A DNA stretch of 10,511 nucleotides from Deltaproteobacteria bacterium (GTDB lineage: Bacteria > Desulfobacterota > DSM-4660 > Desulfatiglandales > Desulfatiglandaceae). Position numbers and translations under genes: made by a program. Where the stretch lies: the NCBI GenBank assembly GCA_018644785.1, contig JABGPV010000163.1:1-10511 (forward strand), in the 5' to 3' direction. Under the pieces are notes generated by a model. It had not been told where the DNA came from. It did not search any database and saw only the letters and a program-made list of their open reading frames with translations. Positions 7,096 to 10,511 of this stretch are shown piece after piece (the first letter of the stretch is position 1; each line of letters begins with the position of its first letter).

Positions 7096-8661
7096 TCAGG
7101 GTTCATGATCCTTTCGAGCGTTCCAGCTTTGAGCAGCGTCTTTTCGAATACCCAGACGCTTCATGCGGGAATCAAAGGTGGAACGGTTCAGGGCCGCCTC
7201 GGCTGCCGCCCGAGTGATATTCCATCTGTTTTTTTCAAGCAAGAATAGAATATAGGCTTTCTCAAGGGACTTGAACGTGTGGCCGGAAAACCCGTCGTGT
7301 GGCAACTTGCTTATTTCACTTGGAACCGGTGTATCAATATTCCATTCACGGTCATGTGCCAAAGGATCCTTTTTCGCAGCTGGTTCCTGAATCAGCCATG
7401 GGGGCAGGTCTTCCATTTCCACGGTGTCCCGTGCAGCGGTTACCATCACATTTCGAACCGCATTTTCCAGCTCCCTGATATTCCCTTTCCACGGGTATCG
7501 AACAATATAGTCTAAGGCAGCCGGTGAAAGACGTTTCTGCCTGATATTCAACTTTCTTGCTTCTACTGCAATGAACTGCTTGAGCAGCAACGGGATGTCT
7601 TCCCTTCTTTCCCTCAGCGGCGGAATATGAAGAGAGAGCACATTCAGCCGGTAAAACAAATCTTCCCGAAACCTTTTTTCTTGAATTGCTTTGGTAAGAT
7701 CAACATTTGTGGCCGAAATTATCCTCACATTGGTGCTTTTCTGTGTCGTACTTCCCACAGGCTTTATTTCACCATTCTGCAGCACGCGCAGAATCCTGGA
7801 CTGCAATCCGTAGGGCATATCACCGATCTCATCCAGAAACAGCGTTCCCCCGTCAGACGCCTCAAAAAGCCCCTTTTTGTCGCGATCAGCCCCTGTAAAA
7901 GCACCTTTCATGTAACCGAAAAGCTCACTTTCAAGAAGCGTTTCAGGTATGGCGCTGCAGTTCTGGGTCAGAAACGGCCCGTCCCTGCGCGAACTCTGGA
8001 GATGGAGTTCTCTTGCAAAAAGTTCTTTTCCCGTACCACTCTCACCGGTAATGAGGACAGGATAGTCCGCTCGTGCAAAAACTTTCGTCTTTGCCAGTGC
8101 ACTCTGAATGGGTTCGGCCTGTCCGATTATGGGCGGCTGCGCTTGAAATCCATTGATGATATCTCTTAATGCCTTGTTCTCTTCGACCTGCTTTGTGTAA
8201 GCGGTATAGTTGCCAAGAGCAATGGAACCGACCGAAACAATGTTTTCCAGAAGACCAAGGTAGTCTTTGTCCAGATTGATATCGCTTCCCATATTCGTGG
8301 TATCAATCAGTTCAAGAGCACCGTAGACTTCCCCGGTGTCAAATATCAGGGGAAAACAGACGATAAGGCTGCTCTTGACTTTAACGTCTTTTTCTGCCTC
8401 ACCAAAATGTCGATTGTCCTCCCCCACCCTGCTGATTGTCATACGGCCGTTTTCAATGACCCATCCCACGATGCTCGGTTTTTCATTTCCAATTGAAAGC
8501 CCAAGGACCTTGTCGCTGTCATCACCGATGGCTTCGATGCACGTATATACATTGTCCTGTTTAACCCATATGGAACCCCGTTCAACGTTTTGGAGTTTAA
8601 GAAGGCTCCCCAAGAAAACTTCCAGAATTTTTTCCTTATCAAAACCCGTCTTTTTGCCCAT
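7096..8661 (-). CDS. sigma-54-dependent transcriptional activator, GAF-AAA+-Fis type
   Basis: A 521-residue bacterial enhancer-binding protein that remodels sigma-54 RNA polymerase by ATP hydrolysis. Residues about 5-155 form a GAF domain (GSIWVKQDNVYTCIEAIG, then FDTGEVYGALELID) in place of a receiver, so control is expected through a bound small molecule, gas, redox cofactor or protein rather than phosphorylation. The AAA+ domain (about 175-410) has Walker A GESGTGKE (206-213), the sigma-54 contact loop GAFTGA (253-258), Walker B GGTLFLDE (271-278) and the arginine-finger region FREDLFYRL (331-339). After a linker, residues about 464-505 are a Fis-type helix-turn-helix (ITRAAAEAALNRSTFDSRMKRLGI in part). 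All functional motifs are intact. ATG 8661 is preceded by AGGAGG (8673-8678 on the complement). It is divergent from the small membrane-protein gene, whose promoter is of the sigma-54 type, making that gene the obvious target. Confidence 0.95.
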   Translation of the reverse strand: MGKKTGFDKEKILEVFLGSLLKLQNVERGSIWVKQDNVYTCIEAIGDDSDKVLGLSIGNEKPSIVGWVIENGRMTISRVGEDNRHFGEAEKDVKVKSSLIVCFPLIFDTGEVYGALELIDTTNMGSDINLDKDYLGLLENIVSVGSIALGNYTAYTKQVEENKALRDIINGFQAQPPIIGQAEPIQSALAKTKVFARADYPVLITGESGTGKELFARELHLQSSRRDGPFLTQNCSAIPETLLESELFGYMKGAFTGADRDKKGLFEASDGGTLFLDEIGDMPYGLQSRILRVLQNGEIKPVGSTTQKSTNVRIISATNVDLTKAIQEKRFREDLFYRLNVLSLHIPPLRERREDIPLLLKQFIAVEARKLNIRQKRLSPAALDYIVRYPWKGNIRELENAVRNVMVTAARDTVEMEDLPPWLIQEPAAKKDPLAHDREWNIDTPVPSEISKLPHDGFSGHTFKSLEKAYILFLLEKNRWNITRAAAEAALNRSTFDSRMKRLGIRKDAAQSWNARKDHEP

Positions 8662-8828
8662 TTTGACCCTCTCCTCCTGCTTTGCGGGTTATGAATATCC
8701 TTTTCAAAATAGATAGGAAGATTGAAAGCACGCTTGAAAGATGTTTGCCTTTCATATTCTTTCGGAATTAGACGCAAAACCATGTTCTAAGCTTATACAT
8801 AATACCCCAAAACCACTAGATTCACCTC

Positions 8829-8849
8829 ATATCATAAATTTTACGATAT
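8829..8849. promoter_or_regulatory. 21-bp near-perfect palindrome, candidate enhancer (UAS) for the sigma-54 activator
   Basis: ATATCATAAA (8829-8838) and TTTACGATAT (8840-8849) are inverted copies around a single T, with nine of ten positions pairing. The centre is about 172 bases upstream of the -24 element at 9011, within the usual range for enhancer sites bound by Fis-type domains of sigma-54 activators. It lies between the activator gene and its presumed target. The AT-rich context raises the chance of coincidence. Confidence 0.45.
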
Positions 8850-8945
8850 TTCAACTTTATTCACAGAATAAAATCGGTCTCTCCAGGCCAGTTCACATCA
8901 TTTGAAAAATCTATCTACAGAATCGACGCTACCAAGAAGGCAAAT

Positions 8946-8971
8946 GGTCAGCGCCGGCAGCAAGAATGACC
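8946..8971. repeat. GGTCA/TGACC inverted repeat upstream of the sigma-54 promoter
   Basis: GGTCA (8946-8950) and TGACC (8967-8971) are perfect 5-bp inverted arms 21 bases apart, about two helical turns, 40-65 bases upstream of the -24 element. A second regulator site is possible, but arms this short occur by chance. Confidence 0.2.
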
Positions 8972-9009
8972 CGTACTTATGGACTGGACGTCTCATTCAT
9001 TCTCCTGTC

Positions 9010-9025
9010 TGGCATGTCTTTTGCT
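9010..9025 (+). promoter_or_regulatory. sigma-54 (-24/-12) promoter of the small membrane-protein gene
   Basis: TGGCATG-N4-TTGCT matches the sigma-54 consensus at every defined position, with the invariant GG (9011-9012) and GC (9023-9024) separated by exactly ten bases. Transcription would start near 9036, giving a leader of about 50 bases that contains the ribosome binding site at 9071. The facing sigma-54 activator gene supports it. Confidence 0.8.
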
Positions 9026-9070
9026 CAAACCAAGTCATAACAGCAGTGGCACTTTCCGAAAAAAAAGTAG

Positions 9071-9076
9071 AGGAGG
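9071..9076 (+). promoter_or_regulatory. ribosome binding site of the small membrane-protein gene
   Basis: AGGAGG, followed by nine bases and ATG 9086. This consensus site is the main evidence that this frame, and not the longer overlapping open frame beginning at 8902, is translated. Confidence 0.75.
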
Positions 9077-9085
9077 GTTGCAGTC

Positions 9086-9358
9086 ATGAAAACGAGAACA
9101 GCTATTATCATCAGGATTATCGGGGTTTTGTTGAGTATGTTGGGTGCAGCAATTTTTTGTCTTCTTTTCGTTTTATGGAGTGTGGAAGAATATTCCAGTT
9201 ATTCGGTACCCATTTGGCCCATGGTTCTCGGTATCGGAATCACATTCCTTGGCCTCATATGCGTCAAAACAGGATCAACATCAAACTATGGCCCGCCGGC
9301 TGGAAGCCCGGACCTCAACTCGTCAACCCGTCATCGGATCAAATTCCTCCTTTTCTGA
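9086..9358 (+). CDS. small two-TM membrane protein under a sigma-54 promoter
   Basis: A 90-residue protein that I do not recognise. A short basic N-terminus (MKTRT) is followed by a hydrophobic helix at about 6-31. A short loop with two acidic residues and several Ser/Tyr (32-42) leads to a second helix at about 43-61, then a polar tail of about 30 residues with PPAGSPDLNSS and a basic TRHRIK near the end. By the positive-inside rule both termini should be cytoplasmic, with the loop in the periplasm. There is no enzymatic motif. The gene has a consensus ribosome binding site and a perfect -24/-12 promoter, and it faces the GAF-type sigma-54 activator, so it is probably made only when that activator senses its signal. 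A stress-response or membrane-accessory role is guesswork. Reality of the gene is likely; function unknown. Confidence 0.72.
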   Translation: MKTRTAIIIRIIGVLLSMLGAAIFCLLFVLWSVEEYSSYSVPIWPMVLGIGITFLGLICVKTGSTSNYGPPAGSPDLNSSTRHRIKFLLF

Positions 9359-9482
9359 ATCGATCCGGTCCTACCCCTTGACACCCCCTTGGAAGCCTGC
9401 CTAAATTCACTTAATGTGGAGCAGATGTGACCTCGTTTTCCCTGCCTGTGGGCTACCGATGATATGCCTCCGTGCCCCCAGT

Positions 9483-10511
9483 TTACAACCGTTGAATCAA
9501 ATAAACAAAGACCGGCAACCTGCTTTCCTCCTTGAGTTGATAAAACTGGGGCAAGAGTTCTCTTTTATTGGGACTGTCTTTTAGCGGTGATAAATATATG
9601 GTGCCCTTTGACTTGTTTTTCACATCCGCATTCTTTAAGAGCTCCGCCAGGGACAAATAATGATCAGAGGGTAAATTAGCCCCCATAATAAAATTTCCGG
9701 TGACCTCTATGCGGTTGTACCCGGCATTGATTTCCATCATTTTGCTGAAGGCCTCTTTAACCTGTTCGACGGTCACCGGTTTGCCGATCCCCACAAGCGT
9801 ATTGGCATCAATGGATTCAAACCCGATATTGATATAGGTGTCAAAAGGCAATTCATTCAATTTTTCAAACAGCGTTTCCCCTGCCCCCAAAAAAGAGCCC
9901 ACACTGCCAAAAAGATATAAAAATGGATCTTGTTTCAATCGCTGCTTGAACCCGAATTCTTTATATGCCTGTTGGGCGGCAAAACAGATTAAGTCATCCC
10001 CTGCGGCAAGGGCATCGTGGTTTCCGAGAAACAGGGCATGGTAGTTGGTCCGGTCTGCTCCGAAATGATCTTTCAAGGCCGTGATCTGATCCAGCACACT
10101 CTCTTTCGACCTTTTTCGAAATTTTTGATCTGATTTGACGCAGCAGAATTTACAATGATAAAGACATCCATCGGCAATGGTGACAGGGATAATGTCATAA
10201 TTCACATGCCGCGTGTCAGGGGGGAGTACGGAAATCCTGCCGCCGATGATGTCGTTCAGCCGCTGGAACCGTTCATGAAGCGTTTGGTCATCATTAGCCA
10301 GTATCCGTTTTATGAGATCCTTTGCCCGGGGGTAGAGACCCTTGGAATCCGCCATATACAGATTGGCATATAATTGGGACCATTCGGCCAACGCCATCAT
10401 GACATGGGGATTTGAAAAACATTTAACGTCCCAGACCGGGTTACTGACATACGGCAGACAGGGGAGATAATACTCTCCCATCCAGGAAACAACCCCGTCG
10501 CTGCCGCTTTT
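9483..10511 (-). CDS. radical SAM protein, 5' end outside the window
   Basis: At least 342 residues are visible. The first ATG in the frame is at 10481, but the frame stays open to the window edge and no ribosome binding site precedes that ATG, so the true start is probably beyond 10511. Numbering from that ATG, DGCLYHCKFCCVKS carries the radical SAM CxxxCxxC cluster motif (C106, C110, C113) binding the [4Fe-4S] cluster that cleaves S-adenosylmethionine; C114 is an extra adjacent cysteine. Downstream, ALFLGNHDAL, YINIGFESIDANTL and the GKPVTVEQVKEAF segment match the later strands of the radical SAM barrel in the COG1032/Elp3-like group. The upstream 100 residues show no clear B12-binding motif. 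I see no C-terminal cysteine cluster for a second Fe-S centre. Substrate and pathway are unknown; the gene is convergent with the small membrane-protein gene. Confidence 0.85.
   Translation of the reverse strand, partial: KSGSDGVVSWMGEYYLPCLPYVSNPVWDVKCFSNPHVMMALAEWSQLYANLYMADSKGLYPRAKDLIKRILANDDQTLHERFQRLNDIIGGRISVLPPDTRHVNYDIIPVTIADGCLYHCKFCCVKSDQKFRKRSKESVLDQITALKDHFGADRTNYHALFLGNHDALAAGDDLICFAAQQAYKEFGFKQRLKQDPFLYLFGSVGSFLGAGETLFEKLNELPFDTYINIGFESIDANTLVGIGKPVTVEQVKEAFSKMMEINAGYNRIEVTGNFIMGANLPSDHYLSLAELLKNADVKNKSKGTIYLSPLKDSPNKRELLPQFYQLKEESRLPVFVYLIQRL

Noticed and set aside
8439..8783. A 114-codon minus-strand frame overlapping the start of the sigma-54 activator gene
   Set aside because: It covers the activator's N-terminal coding region out of frame and gives a basic, unstructured translation; the activator's own AGGAGG and GAF domain define the gene.
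9047..9063. A second TGGCAC box resembling a -24 element
   Set aside because: Twelve bases downstream the sequence is A/C-rich with no GC at the required -12 position, so it is not a sigma-54 promoter.
8902..9381. A 159-codon plus-strand open frame overlapping the small membrane-protein gene
   Set aside because: It begins upstream of the sigma-54 promoter without a ribosome binding site, its translation is not domain-like, and the frame at 9086 has AGGAGG and two clear membrane helices.
9359..9482. Terminator between the convergent small gene and the radical SAM gene
   Set aside because: I found no GC-rich hairpin followed by a T tract on either strand in these 124 bases.

Overview
The window looks like a chromosomal segment of a Gram-negative, probably deltaproteobacterial (Desulfobacterota-type) bacterium. 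This is an inference from three things: PAS/hybrid histidine kinases, sigma-54 enhancer-binding regulators and radical SAM enzymes in one place; strong AGGAGG-type ribosome binding sites; and a large secreted beta-helix protein. No RNA gene, CRISPR array, insertion sequence or phage gene was found.

Layout. At the left edge is the 3' part of mnmE (1-530, +), the tRNA-modification GTPase, ending in its diagnostic FCLGK tail. It is followed, behind a strong ribosome binding site, by a YhhN/lysoplasmalogenase-type membrane protein (557-1203, +) that is split by a -1 frameshift at or near a T8 run. A non-coding stretch of about 425 bases (1204-1629) holds two overlapping inverted repeats and three TTGCAT copies. 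It precedes a large exported protein (1630-4293, +) made of a right-handed beta-helix with a 'choice-of-anchor Q'-like end, a second domain of unnamed type, and a short beta-strand tail. A weak hairpin terminator follows.

The right half is about regulation. A six-TM, double-PAS hybrid histidine kinase (4454-7030, +) converges on a GAF-AAA+-Fis sigma-54 activator (7096-8661, -). Across a 424-base divergent spacer from the activator lies a 90-residue two-TM membrane protein (9086-9358, +). That spacer contains a textbook -24/-12 sigma-54 promoter (9010-9025) pointing at the small gene and, about 170 bases upstream of it, a near-perfect 21-bp palindrome (8829-8849) placed like an enhancer. The most coherent candidate system here is this self-contained module: receiver-less GAF activator, palindromic enhancer, sigma-54 promoter and tiny membrane protein.

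The right edge is a radical SAM protein (9483-10511, -) that runs off the window at its 5' end.
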